In this document: positions 1 through 8,509 of the stretch, piece after piece
Layout: every line of letters begins with the position of its first letter
Numbering within the stretch: the stretch's first letter is position 1
Assembly (NCBI GenBank): GCA_964460035.1
Contig: CAYWPG010000014.1
Coordinates: forward strand, 1-64,000
Direction of reading: 5' to 3'
From: CAYWPG01 sp964460035
Lineage (GTDB): Bacteria; Pseudomonadota; Gammaproteobacteria; Nitrococcales; AK92
DNA length: 64,000 bases
The notes under the pieces: generated by a model
Seen by the model: only the letters and a program-made list of their open reading frames with translations
Told to the model about the DNA's origin: nothing
Databases searched by the model: none
Program-made: the position numbers and the translations under genes

Positions 1-54
1 CGCCGGACCGCATCGAACTAAAGAGGGGTGTCCGGTTTAGCGGGGGCAACTACA
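1..54. mobile_element. End of an insertion sequence (partial, runs off the window)
   Basis: The SDR reading frame at 55-370 stops abruptly, and the junction sequence read outward from the gene begins TGTAGTTGCCCCCGCTAAAC at base 54. A TG terminus followed by a GC-rich end with an ACCGGACACCCC-like stretch is what IS3-family ends look like. SDR homology ends exactly at base 55. No transposase is visible because the element continues beyond base 1. That this is an IS end is inference; the family is a guess. Confidence 0.5.
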
Positions 55-370
55 CGAACATTGCTCGCAGTTCTTCCTGCGTGGCTTCCTCGACGGCGCC
101 AATTAAGCCATAGCCCGCGTTGTTAACCAGGATATCGATGCCGTCCACACGCTCTGCTTCGCGCAGGACACGGTTTATGCCTTGCGGCTTGGTGACGTCT
201 AGCGTGGCTAAGCGTGCCTGCTGAGGATACCGCTCGGCGAGTTCTTCGAGCGTCTCCAGGGAACGCGCAGTCAGCCAGACGCGGTCGCCGTCGGCGAGGG
301 CGGCTTCCGCGAGGGCGCGCCCGAATCCGCTTGAGCAGCCCGTAATCAGCCAGGTACGAGAGCGAGTCAT
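50..370 (-). pseudogene. SDR family oxidoreductase, 3' end cut off by an insertion
   Basis: This is the N-terminal part of a short-chain dehydrogenase/reductase, about 105 residues of the usual 250-290. The Rossmann nucleotide site TGCSSGFG lies near residues 10-17 and the NNAGYG motif near residues 83-88. Both are hallmarks of classical SDRs, which oxidise or reduce hydroxyl/keto groups with NAD(P). The catalytic Tyr-x-x-x-Lys is missing because the frame ends in a stop right after the junction with foreign sequence. It starts 47 bases after the acyl-CoA dehydrogenase on the same strand and was probably in its operon. As it stands it cannot encode an active enzyme. Confidence 0.75.
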
Positions 371-417
371 GACGACTTCGTTTTCCCTGCAGGGGTTCTA
401 ACTATGACTGCGGCCAC

Positions 418-1587
418 TTACGCGACATACTCGACGCCATTGGCGCGCAACACTGCTCGGGCGCCCCACCCCCTGCGGTACTGGGCCCCATGCAACTCTT
501 GTCCAAGCGCCAAATCGAGGTCGCTAGCCATCAGTCGTTTGAAATACGCACGGATCGGAAGCCCGTCCGCCAAACCTTGCACGCCCTGCAGATACATTGC
601 GTGACTTGCAACGAGACGGGCCTCGCTGCTGAGGGTTGTGCACTCTGGAATCGTGGCTGGATGGGTTGCTGGTAATTCGGTCAAATGCGCCTTTAGCGCC
701 TTGAGAAGTGTTAGTGACCGGTCGCGAGCCCGCTTCATTTTGGAAAGGCGCTCGAAGGCGGCACTGAGCCGCATGGCTGGACAGCCTGCGGAAATGCTCC
801 GATAAAGGCGCTTCTCAATTAGCTCAATGAGCGCGTCCATGGTACCGAGAGTCTCGGCAGCGTATGCGGCAGTGCCATGGCAATAAGCGCGCTCGACTGC
901 GGGCAATCCCTGGTGCAGACCACCAATGATCTCACTCGAGGGAACCCATACGCCGTCGAAGGACAGGTCGCTCGCCGGTTGTCCGTCGGGCGTACGATAG
1001 TCGGTACGGTGCAGTCCCGACGCGTCGCTGTCCACCATGAACACCGTGATCCCGCTGCGTCCTTCGGCATCTCGTGTGCACGCGGTAACGATCAGTTTGT
1101 CAGCACACGAGGCGTGTCGCACACCCGTCTTGTAGCCGCTGATACGGTAACCATCGCCATCTTCGGCCCGATACGCAGTCGTGTGCACTGGGGTGCGACG
1201 ATACCGATGTGACTCGGACAAGGCGAATGCGAACTTCAACATGCCTGAAGCAATGCCGGGCAACAGTGTTGCCTGCTGAGCTGGAGTCCCAGCTTCTTGC
1301 AACAGCTTCACTGCCATCACCGCGGTCGGGATAAGCGGCTCGCAGATTAGGTGACGTCCGAGCTCCCGCATTATGGGCATGATTTGCTGTGGCGAACCTC
1401 CCAATCCGCCATGCTCGACGGGAACTGCGGCAGCGAGCAGCCCGCTCTGAGCCAGCGCCTGCCATGTTGCGACCGGTGAGTGCGCCGGCGCTTCGCTCCC
1501 CCGCAATTGCTCAGCAATGCGCGCAATCAAGGCATCGACCGGCTGACGTTCTACTGGTTGGCGACGGTCGGTCGGTGAGGGCGACAT
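418..1587 (-). CDS. Acyl-CoA dehydrogenase family protein
   Basis: A 389-residue flavoprotein of the acyl-CoA dehydrogenase family, which introduces an alpha-beta double bond into acyl-CoA esters. The N-terminal helical domain contains VPVEHGGLGG. The middle beta domain runs around residues 130-240 (ALSES, then YRISGYKTGVRHA and FDGVWVPSSEII). The C-terminal helical domain ends in a QxxHGAQYRRGWG-like segment. An ATG 63 bases further upstream is possible, but the ATG at 1587 has AGGAGGAAC seven bases ahead and fits the family start. A palindromic site about 100 bases upstream matches one near the GntR gene. The substrate cannot be told; this divergent type is common in steroid, terpenoid and aromatic acid degradation. 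Confidence 0.8.
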   Translation of the reverse strand: MSPSPTDRRQPVERQPVDALIARIAEQLRGSEAPAHSPVATWQALAQSGLLAAAVPVEHGGLGGSPQQIMPIMRELGRHLICEPLIPTAVMAVKLLQEAGTPAQQATLLPGIASGMLKFAFALSESHRYRRTPVHTTAYRAEDGDGYRISGYKTGVRHASCADKLIVTACTRDAEGRSGITVFMVDSDASGLHRTDYRTPDGQPASDLSFDGVWVPSSEIIGGLHQGLPAVERAYCHGTAAYAAETLGTMDALIELIEKRLYRSISAGCPAMRLSAAFERLSKMKRARDRSLTLLKALKAHLTELPATHPATIPECTTLSSEARLVASHAMYLQGVQGLADGLPIRAYFKRLMASDLDLALGQELHGAQYRRGWGARAVLRANGVEYVA

Positions 1588-1685
1588 CGAGTTCCTCCTG
1601 GCGTGCACCTGATGACCAGCTAGGCAGATTGGTCGCTTAGGCACATTCATTAAGGACAGGTCAGTGTAGAAGTAGCCTTGTCAGA

Positions 1686-1702
1686 CTGTCAATTGTTAAC
1701 AA
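1686..1702. promoter_or_regulatory. Putative GntR/FCD operator, copy 1
   Basis: CTGTCAATTGTTAACAA contains the perfect palindrome TTGTTAACAA. It lies upstream of the acyl-CoA dehydrogenase. A near copy sits at 2652-2667, upstream of the GntR gene. FadR-subfamily GntR proteins bind short palindromes of the TNGTNNNACNA type, so this is a reasonable candidate site for the neighbouring regulator. Confidence 0.45.
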
Positions 1703-1763
1703 AGCATCAAACGTTGCAGTCACAGAGACTACCTGACAGCCCATTTAGCCCTACGCCACGCTG

Positions 1764-2495
1764 CTAGTCTTCATAGAGCAAGCGTCGGGTATCGATGGTG
1801 GCACCGTACTGCGGCAGTCGCCCAAGTACGGATAGCGCGTGATCGCGGTGGCGATAATGAATGCGCCGCTGGGCCGACTCGGCTGCGCCTCCGTTGCCTT
1901 CACGGATGTGATGGAGCACTTCTCGCCAGGAAGCACACAACTCGAGTTGCCACTTCTTCTCGCCGAATTCGCTGGGTTCACGAGTCCAGATCATGCCCCA
2001 CAATGAATGCCGGACTTGCTCTCTGAGTATTTTCTCCAGCTGGAGATTTCCGCAGTTCTTGATGATGGTACGGGCAACGCGATTGGATGCCGCGATGAAA
2101 ACAGTTGGACTGGTAGCTGGGAGAGCTGCTAGACGCTCGACCTCATCCACGGCCTCTTCCAATTCGGCGATACTCTTTTCGCTTCGGAAGGCTGCCATGC
2201 TGCGGGCAGCCAGCCCCATCAGTGCAGCACGTATGTTAAAGACCTCGGCGATAGTATCTAACGTGAGTGAGACGACGTACGCGCCGCGGCGGGGGAAAAA
2301 CTCGACCAGGCCACGCCGCTCCAACTCTCGAATTGCCTCGCGTACCGGGCCGCGACTCACGCCAAAGCGAAGCGCCAGATCTTGCTCAAGCAGGCGTTCT
2401 CCGCCACGGATAGTCCCGTTGATGATTTCGGCACCAACACTGTCGGCGATCTGCTCCGGTACGGTTCTGGTTGCGGCTACGCGTTCGGGTCTCAT
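1764..2495 (-). CDS. GntR family regulator, FCD (FadR) subfamily
   Basis: A 243-residue transcription factor. The N-terminal winged helix-turn-helix is at about residues 12-75, with the typical LALRFGVSRGPVREAIREL recognition stretch and the wing FFPRRGAYV. The C-terminal all-helical FCD effector domain spans about residues 85-225. FCD regulators usually respond to small organic acids or acyl-CoAs and often control their own gene and adjacent catabolic genes. It lies directly upstream of the acyl-CoA dehydrogenase on the same strand. Matching palindromes lie before both genes, which suggests it governs both. The effector is unknown. Confidence 0.88.
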   Translation of the reverse strand: MRPERVAATRTVPEQIADSVGAEIINGTIRGGERLLEQDLALRFGVSRGPVREAIRELERRGLVEFFPRRGAYVVSLTLDTIAEVFNIRAALMGLAARSMAAFRSEKSIAELEEAVDEVERLAALPATSPTVFIAASNRVARTIIKNCGNLQLEKILREQVRHSLWGMIWTREPSEFGEKKWQLELCASWREVLHHIREGNGGAAESAQRRIHYRHRDHALSVLGRLPQYGATIDTRRLLYED

Positions 2496-2651
2496 GTTTT
2501 AATTCCGTGCTCGCTGCGTTCGTTGGCTCAATTGTCGGGCGCCGTGGTCGGTTCAGCACGCAGCGGAAGCCGTCCCACCCGTGACGCAATCAGTGTCAAG
2601 GCTGCGATCAAGAGCCTCGCACGAGGATAAGTTTCGAAGCCAAACGTCACC

Positions 2652-2667
2652 CTGTCAATTGTCGACA
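2652..2667. promoter_or_regulatory. Putative GntR/FCD operator, copy 2
   Basis: CTGTCAATTGTCGACA shares its first 11 bases with the site at 1686 and ends in the palindrome TGTCGACA. It lies about 155 bases upstream of the GntR start. A half-site, CAATTGTCGG, is also present near 2525. This looks like an autoregulatory operator. Confidence 0.45.
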
Positions 2668-2793
2668 TTCGCCATTACATTACCTGCCTACGGTTTTGTG
2701 TTGGAGATACTCAAGCCACAAGGTATGGATGGTGAAGCACAAAGGTGTGTTCGCAGAGGAACACGGTCGGCGGCCAGCGACGGCTGACCGATT

Positions 2794-3603
2794 CTAAGCA
2801 AGCGGATGACCGAACTCCGGCGGGGTCCGTAGCGCGTCTTTCGCCCAGCCGGTCAAGCCCATCGAGCTAAAGCAGAAGTAGGTCATAGCGCTAACGTCCT
2901 CGTCCAAAGCCTCTGCTGGTGCGTTATCACGGACGCGCGACAGCACGAACCCAGTGGTGCCGGCGAGCATTAAATCGAATACCGACTCGGGCAGTTCGGG
3001 TATCTCTGGGTATTCTTGTGCCACGCGGCGATACCAGTTACGGAAGGCAGTGCCCATTTTTGCCTGGGTCGCTTCCAACGCCTCTCGGATAGCTGGTGTA
3101 GCCGCAACGGCCTCGGCTATAAAGGCGCGCGCGAGCCATTTATCGCGCTCCATCTGCTCCAGATACGCTCTTACCGCGGCACAGAGCTGTTTTGGCAGGG
3201 AGTCGGTCTCGTCCAGCGCTTCTGCAATCACGCGCAGGTGTGAAGCAGCCAGTTTGTTAAAGCAGTCGAGGAAGCAGTCTTCCTTGTCTTTGAAGAACTG
3301 ATAAAACGTTGCGCGTGATACGCCAGCCTGTTTAATGATGTCCGCCACTGTCGTAGCGGCGTAGCCCTTTTCGGCGATCGCGAGAGCCGCTCCTTCCACC
3401 AACCGAGCATGTTGCGAGACCAGGACAACTTCCTGAGGCAGACTGCTCAGGCCCCGCGGGAGCGAGCGCGGCACATTGAGCGGACTCTCGGCAATCAAAG
3501 GCAGAGCGGACGACGCCATCACACCCACACACTTGGTGTGAGCCTTAGAGCTTCCGGCTCCGCCAATGTCCCGACCTTGCTTCGTTTGGCGTTGTCTCGG
3601 CAC
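2794..3603 (-). CDS. TetR family transcriptional regulator
   Basis: A 269-residue TetR-type repressor. The DNA-binding helix-turn-helix lies around residues 70-115 (ALAIAEKGYAATTVADI, then GVSRATFYQFFKDKEDCF). The rest is the helical ligand-binding domain. The N-terminal tail of about 65 residues before the HTH is longer than usual. I chose GTG 3603 because AGAAGGAGA stands just upstream of it; an in-frame ATG exists 60 bases further out. TetR proteins of this type commonly control fatty acid, steroid or efflux genes. Nothing adjacent on the same strand reveals its target. Confidence 0.85.
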   Translation of the reverse strand: MPRQRQTKQGRDIGGAGSSKAHTKCVGVMASSALPLIAESPLNVPRSLPRGLSSLPQEVVLVSQHARLVEGAALAIAEKGYAATTVADIIKQAGVSRATFYQFFKDKEDCFLDCFNKLAASHLRVIAEALDETDSLPKQLCAAVRAYLEQMERDKWLARAFIAEAVAATPAIREALEATQAKMGTAFRNWYRRVAQEYPEIPELPESVFDLMLAGTTGFVLSRVRDNAPAEALDEDVSAMTYFCFSSMGLTGWAKDALRTPPEFGHPLA

Positions 3604-4211
3604 TGAATCTCCTTCTAAGAAAACAGCCGGGTTAAGGCAATGCCCCTCGTCCCTGGCACGCAACCAAAGCCATAACGGATTGGACGCGGCAGCTACTAGG
3701 GCTGAGACGCCCTTTGCGATGTGCCGGTCAGCGGGAGCTAGCGTGAACTCCTCGTGTTACCCGTGACCGGCACCTCCTTCAGGCTGTTTTGTCGCTGCGA
3801 AGTATAGCGCGCAAGCCGAACCTTCGCCCTCACAAACCCAGCACTGGCGTTCAGATGAGCCGCGTTTCCGCCCGAGGATGCATCGTTATCCAGCCTCTGC
3901 AGATTAGCCGTACCCTTTAGCCCGAACCTCTATGTTCGCTTATGTACGGCAACGGTTGCAAATAAACATCTATGTTTCTAGACTGCCGATGAGGGGGGAC
4001 ACATGCCCCCTCCTGTCGACCACGCCGAAAAGCGGGCCGATACGGTGGTTCCGGATGTGCCGCCGCCCAGAGGGGGCCGGGCATAGCGCGGCTATTCTTC
4101 GCGCTCAGGGTCCGACGCCTGCCCTGCTTCACGCGTCTGCGGGCGCGACGAGGCGGCGAGTCCGCGGTATTGGCCGGCGACCGTAGTAAGCAGTGGTGTT
4201 GGAGGAGAGTT
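3604..4211. other. Gene-free stretch
   Basis: About 600 bases upstream of the TetR gene with no open frame that resembles a protein and no clear promoter. Base composition is less GC-rich in places than the flanking genes. It probably holds the TetR promoter and decayed sequence. Confidence 0.4.
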
Positions 4212-4445
4212 GTGAGACGAACGAACACCCCAAGGCTCGGGCAAGTCAGCTTACGCGCCCCCGCACTGGCCGCAGCCGGCAGTGCCTGCGCGGCAGTGCA
4301 TATTGGGGACGATCAGACGAATATCCAGTTGTCTCGGTACTTAGAGCACAAAGTCTCATACGGCATCGGCGCACGAGGGGATGATTCGCTGGGGCTGTGG
4401 ACCTTCAACGTGCCGCTTCCTTTGGTGCAGCCATGCAGTATCTGA
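4212..4445 (+). pseudogene. Remnant N-terminus of an exported DUF1302-like protein
   Basis: A very good ribosome binding site (GGAGGAGAG) precedes GTG 4212. The frame opens with a twin-Arg, Ala-rich signal-like segment (APALAAAGSACAA). It continues IGDDQTN and KVSYGIGARGDDSLGLW, which resembles the start of DUF1302 proteins, outer-membrane-associated proteins often linked to steroid or hydrocarbon degradation. The frame stops after 77 codons where about 500-600 residues would be expected. Protein-like text seems to continue in other frames up to about 4683, suggesting frameshifts. The family call is tentative. Confidence 0.35.
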
Positions 4446-4958
4446 CCGCCGAAACGGCCACCGAAAGCGATTCTACTTTCGGTATGGCGGGCACGTTGCC
4501 GCACGTTATGTCGGCGGCCCAATTACCGAACAAGACCCTGCCGCAACAGCAATCAACTCCATGTGGGCCACTCCCAGCAATGTCACCTACGGCCTGGAAC
4601 AGCACTGGCACCACCGCGAGCGGGTCGACGGGGGAAAAGGCGATATCGGTCGTTTGATTTTTCTTGATCGGTATGACTTCTAGCTGATTTTCAGCAAATC
4701 GAAATGTGCGGGGCTGGAGCTCCCCAGCGCTTTGAACTTCGAAGGGCTGGCAGTCGGACGGCGACGAGGCGTTACGTAACGATTGTCCAGTTCTTCCTCA
4801 GGCCGAAGCCAGATTCGCGGCGGCGGTGCGGCCGCCGCGCTTTCGTTCGGCGCGCGATCATGCATGCCCTGGCAGGGCGCCTGTTGTCGAGCACAGGCAG
4901 TCTGCGTTGACGAGTGTTCCCCGGCCAATTCGGCCGCGGATTGTATGGAGGAGACCCG
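4446..4958. other. Decayed sequence before the ABC importer operon
   Basis: About 500 bases with short overlapping frames in all phases, none with a recognisable domain. The first 240 bases may be frameshifted continuation of the remnant at 4212. The last 150 bases should contain the promoter of the solute-binding protein gene, but I see no convincing -35/-10 pair. Confidence 0.35.
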
Positions 4959-6518
4959 ATGAGATTCTTTCGGACCTTAGTGATTGCCGCCAGTGCCTTG
5001 CTAGTGCCAGTCGCTGCACTGGCTCAGGCGGCCGAGCGCACCGTGACGGTCGCGTTCGGTGCCGAGCCAACCACGCTGGATCCAGCTCGTGCCTCGGCGG
5101 GCGCGGACTTCATGACCTTGCACACCATGTTCGAGCGCCTCGTTGCACCGAACCCTAAGCTCGAACGCCAGAACTGGCTGGCGAAGAGTTGGGAGGTAAT
5201 CAAAGAAGGCGATCATTACATTCTCGACATCACGATTCGCGACGACGTCAAGTTCCACAATGGCGACCCGCTCACCAGCGAAGACTTCAAGTACTCCTAT
5301 GAGCGCATGGCGAATCCGGCGTTGTCGCGCTGGACTCACTTGCAGCGGCAAATTCGTGAGTTCGAGATCATCGATGACCACCGCTTCCGCCTGCACTTCA
5401 ACAATCCGGACGGAGCCTACATTGCCAACGACCTGACCTTGTGGGCGATGCCGAAGAAGTACATCGAAGAGGTGGGCGATGAAGGTTTCGCGCGCCACCC
5501 GATCGGCACCGGGCCGTGGAAATTCGTCGAACGCCAGGTCAACGGTTACATTCGCTTTGAAGCGTTCGAAGACTACTGGAACGAAGAGGCGCGCCCGCGT
5601 GGTATCGATCAGCTGACCCTCCGCTTCATTCCAGAGGACCAGACCCGCGTCGCCGCCTTGGTGCGTGGGGAAGTCGATCTGATCGACTCGGTGCCTCCCG
5701 TTCACATCGCTGCGCTGGAGCGCGACAAGAACGTTGAGCTCGCCAGAGTCGTTGGGACCAATAACCTGTTCTTCAACTTCCCGACCTACGATAAGAGCAA
5801 GCCGTTCCACGATGTGCGTGTGCGTAAGGCGATCGCCCATGCGATCGATATGGACGCGATCATCAAGACGGTGCTGTTCGGGCAGGGTGTGCGCTACGCG
5901 CAGGTGGCCGAAGGCGGTGTGGGCTATGACCCGGACCTGAAACCTTACGAGTACAACCCGGCCCTGGCCCGCGCCCTGTTGCGAGAGGCTGGCTATCCGA
6001 ACGGTTTCACCACGCCGTGCTACAGCCTGACCACGCCGCGTGAGCTGAACATTCGTGAAATGGCCGAAGCCGCATTTGCCTATCTGAGCGCCATAGGCAT
6101 TCGCTGCCAGGTGCGTGGCCTGGAGTACCAGCCGTGGATCAATATGGGGCGGCGTGCAGGCGGCGAGCAGGTGGACGGCATCATCATCTGGATGTGGGCC
6201 CATGGGTTGCCGGGCGATCCCACGGTTCCCTGGCTGGGGCATCTGCATAGCTACGTCGAGGGTCAGGGTCTGGGCTCGTATTCGCAGGACAATGACCCGA
6301 AGGCCGACGAGATGGTGATCGCGGCGAGCCGCTTGATGGACCCGAAGGAGCGTGATGCCGCTCTGCGGGAATTGGCGCGGTATAAGCACGAGAACGTGTT
6401 GGGCGGTATCCCAGCGTATCGTCCGCTGGTGACGCTCGCCTGGCGTTCCGACCGCATCAACTTCACCCCGTGGCCGATGGGTTCGTACCGCGCGCTGCAG
6501 GAGATCGAGCTCAAGTAG
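4959..6518 (+). CDS. ABC transporter solute-binding protein, family 5 (peptide/nickel type)
   Basis: A 519-residue periplasmic binding protein. The start at 4959 is set by GGAGGAGA eight bases upstream. It gives a clean signal peptide (MRFFRTLVIAAS with cleavage after ALAQA). Mature features are typical of the SBP_bac_5 fold: TLDPARAS near the N-terminus, the RDDVKFHNGDPLTSEDF motif near residue 90, and GTGPWKF near residue 185. It captures the ligand for the permease and ATPase genes that follow. Family 5 proteins bind peptides, opines, nickel and other compounds. The acyl-CoA synthetase and acyl-CoA carboxylase downstream hint that this one binds a carboxylic acid or conjugate, but that is inference. 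Confidence 0.9.
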   Translation: MRFFRTLVIAASALLVPVAALAQAAERTVTVAFGAEPTTLDPARASAGADFMTLHTMFERLVAPNPKLERQNWLAKSWEVIKEGDHYILDITIRDDVKFHNGDPLTSEDFKYSYERMANPALSRWTHLQRQIREFEIIDDHRFRLHFNNPDGAYIANDLTLWAMPKKYIEEVGDEGFARHPIGTGPWKFVERQVNGYIRFEAFEDYWNEEARPRGIDQLTLRFIPEDQTRVAALVRGEVDLIDSVPPVHIAALERDKNVELARVVGTNNLFFNFPTYDKSKPFHDVRVRKAIAHAIDMDAIIKTVLFGQGVRYAQVAEGGVGYDPDLKPYEYNPALARALLREAGYPNGFTTPCYSLTTPRELNIREMAEAAFAYLSAIGIRCQVRGLEYQPWINMGRRAGGEQVDGIIIWMWAHGLPGDPTVPWLGHLHSYVEGQGLGSYSQDNDPKADEMVIAASRLMDPKERDAALRELARYKHENVLGGIPAYRPLVTLAWRSDRINFTPWPMGSYRALQEIELK

Positions 6519-6534
6519 CACGGTCGTTGCTGGG

Positions 6535-6572
6535 TGGCGCTGCATTCGGGTGCTCTTGCGAATGTGGCGCCA
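6535..6572 (+). terminator. Stem-loop between binding protein and permease genes
   Basis: TGGCGC and CATTCG pair with CGAATG and GCGCCA across a 10-base loop, with a two-base internal bulge on each side. A second GC-rich hairpin follows at about 6575-6600. There is no U-run. Such intercistronic hairpins in binding-protein operons typically protect or partly terminate the message so that the binding protein outnumbers the permeases. Confidence 0.5.
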
Positions 6573-6675
6573 CACCGCCCCGGCGGGGCGGCAGCGGTGT
6601 CGCGCGGTGATGAAAGCCACCGCCCAACGCCGCTGCTAACGCAGCCCGCTAAGGCCCAACCGGAGTTTGTGACTC

Positions 6676-7596
6676 ATGCTCGGATTTCTCCTACAACGCC
6701 TGTTCTACGGGCTGTTGAGCATCATCGGCGCAAGCATCCTGATCTTTCTGATCGCGCGTTTATCCGGCGATCCGGCCGTCTTGATGCTGCCGGTGGATGC
6801 CACGCCTCAGATGGTCGAGGAATTTCGCCGCGAGATGGGGCTAGACCGGCCTTTGTGGCGTCAGTACCTAACGTTCGCGGGCAACGCGCTGCAGGGTGAC
6901 TTCGGTATGTCTTACCGATGGGACCGTCCGGCGCTGGAGCTCGTTCTCGACCGCTTGCCGCATACCCTGCAACTGGCCGTTGCCGCTTTGCTGTTCAGCG
7001 TCCTGCTGTCCATTCCGCTTGGCATCAGCTCGGCCGTATTTCGCGGCAGCTGGATCGACAAGGTCGGAATGGTAATCGCGATGCTGGGCCAAGCCATGCC
7101 GAACTTCTGGGTGGCCCTGCTAATGATCATGGTGTTCGCCAGCTGGCTGGGCTGGCTACCCGCCTACGGCAGCGGAACACTGTATCACCTGATCATGCCG
7201 GCCATCGCGCTGGGCTGGTATCCCGTGGCCGCACAAACGCGCATCGTCCGTTCGGCAATGCTGGATGTACTCGACAGCGATTTCATCCGCATGGGTCGGG
7301 CCGTCGGCGTGCCGGAACGGGTGCTGATCTGGAAATACGCGCTCCGCAACGCCGCGATCCCCTTGGTGACCATGCTGGGAGTCTACTTCGCCGCCATGCT
7401 CGGTGGCGCCTTCATCGTCGAAGTGATTTTCGCCTGGCCCGGTGTGGGGCGCACGGTGGTGGACGCGGTATTCGCCCGTGACTTCCCGGTCGTGCAGGCG
7501 GGCGTGCTGTTTGCGGCGGTCATGTTCGTCGCGGCTCACCTGCTGGTGGATCTGAGCTACGGCGTGATCGACCCGAGGATTCGACAAAATGGCTGA
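6676..7596 (+). CDS. ABC transporter permease, DppB/OppB type
   Basis: A 306-residue inner-membrane permease of the BPD_transp_1 family. It begins with a membrane helix (LQRLFYGLLSIIGASILIF), continues with the N-terminal segment containing EEFRREMGLDRPLW that is typical of DppB proteins, and has about six membrane segments. The cytoplasmic EAA loop that docks the ATPase is seen as GRAVGVPERVLIWKYALRNA near residues 210-229. It overlaps the next permease gene by eight bases, so the two are translationally coupled and form the membrane channel of the importer. Confidence 0.9.
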   Translation: MLGFLLQRLFYGLLSIIGASILIFLIARLSGDPAVLMLPVDATPQMVEEFRREMGLDRPLWRQYLTFAGNALQGDFGMSYRWDRPALELVLDRLPHTLQLAVAALLFSVLLSIPLGISSAVFRGSWIDKVGMVIAMLGQAMPNFWVALLMIMVFASWLGWLPAYGSGTLYHLIMPAIALGWYPVAAQTRIVRSAMLDVLDSDFIRMGRAVGVPERVLIWKYALRNAAIPLVTMLGVYFAAMLGGAFIVEVIFAWPGVGRTVVDAVFARDFPVVQAGVLFAAVMFVAAHLLVDLSYGVIDPRIRQNG

Positions 7597-8509
7597 GTTA
7601 TCTCGTAACAATGGTGCTGCTGAGACCACGGCCAGAGCCTTGCCGACCCGCGGGCTGCTAACGCGCCTGCTGCGTCCCAAAGGGGGGAACCGTCTGCCGT
7701 GGTTTTCCCTGGGGTTCCTGTTGCTGGTGGTGATCGCCGGTTTGGCCGGTCAGCTGATTACGCCGCACGATCCCAATGCGCTCAACCTTGGCGGCGCGTT
7801 CCAGCCGCCGGTCTGGCAGGAGGGCGGCAGCTTCCAGCACCTGCTGGGGACCGACAACCTCGGTCGCGACATCCTCAGCCGCATCCTAGCGGGCGCTCGC
7901 ATCACCTTGATCGTGGTGGCGCTCTCCATCGCCTTCTCGTGCGTCGTGGGTGCGCTCATGGGGCTGCTGTCGGGCTACTTCGGCGGCTGGGTCGATATGC
8001 TGATCATGCGCCTAGTGGACATGTACATGGCCATCCCGGCGCTCGCGATGGCTCTGGTGTTCGCCTCGGTGCTGCCGCCGGGCCTGACGACCGTGGTGAT
8101 CGTTATCACCCTGACATACTGGACCTGGTATGCGCGCATCATCCGCAGTGAGGTGCTATCGCTGCGCGAGCGCGATTATGTCGCTTTGGCTAGGGTGGCC
8201 GGCTGCGGGAACGCGGTGGTCCTCGTCCGTCATCTGCTGCCCAACATTTTCAACACCTTGCTGGTCCTCGCATCGCTACAGGTCGGCCAGGTAATCATTT
8301 TCGAAGCCTCGCTGAGCTTCCTCGGACTGGGGATTCAAAGTCCGCAAGTGTCCTGGGGCGGCATGCTCTCCGACGCGCGCGGCTATATCGCTCATGCGTG
8401 GTGGCTTATCACGATTCCCGGTATCGCGATCATGCTGACTTGCCTGTCCGCCAACCTGTTGGGTGACTGGATGCGCGACCGGTTCGATCCGAAACGGAGG
8501 CAGTTGTAA
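7589..8509 (+). CDS. ABC transporter permease, DppC/OppC type
   Basis: A 306-residue partner permease. The N-terminal helix is at about residues 35-55. The family-typical segment LLGTDNLGRDILSRILAGAR lies near residues 87-106, and the EAA loop ARVAGCGNAVVLVRHLLPN near 207-225. It pairs with the upstream DppB-type protein to form the translocation pore. Its stop overlaps the start of the following ATPase gene (TAATG). Confidence 0.9.
   Translation: MAELSRNNGAAETTARALPTRGLLTRLLRPKGGNRLPWFSLGFLLLVVIAGLAGQLITPHDPNALNLGGAFQPPVWQEGGSFQHLLGTDNLGRDILSRILAGARITLIVVALSIAFSCVVGALMGLLSGYFGGWVDMLIMRLVDMYMAIPALAMALVFASVLPPGLTTVVIVITLTYWTWYARIIRSEVLSLRERDYVALARVAGCGNAVVLVRHLLPNIFNTLLVLASLQVGQVIIFEASLSFLGLGIQSPQVSWGGMLSDARGYIAHAWWLITIPGIAIMLTCLSANLLGDWMRDRFDPKRRQL

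Noticed and set aside
5001..6620. Long antisense reading frame of more than 500 codons opposite the solute-binding protein
   Set aside because: It is His/Arg/Val-rich without motifs and mirrors the codon bias of the real gene on the plus strand, which has a signal peptide and family motifs.
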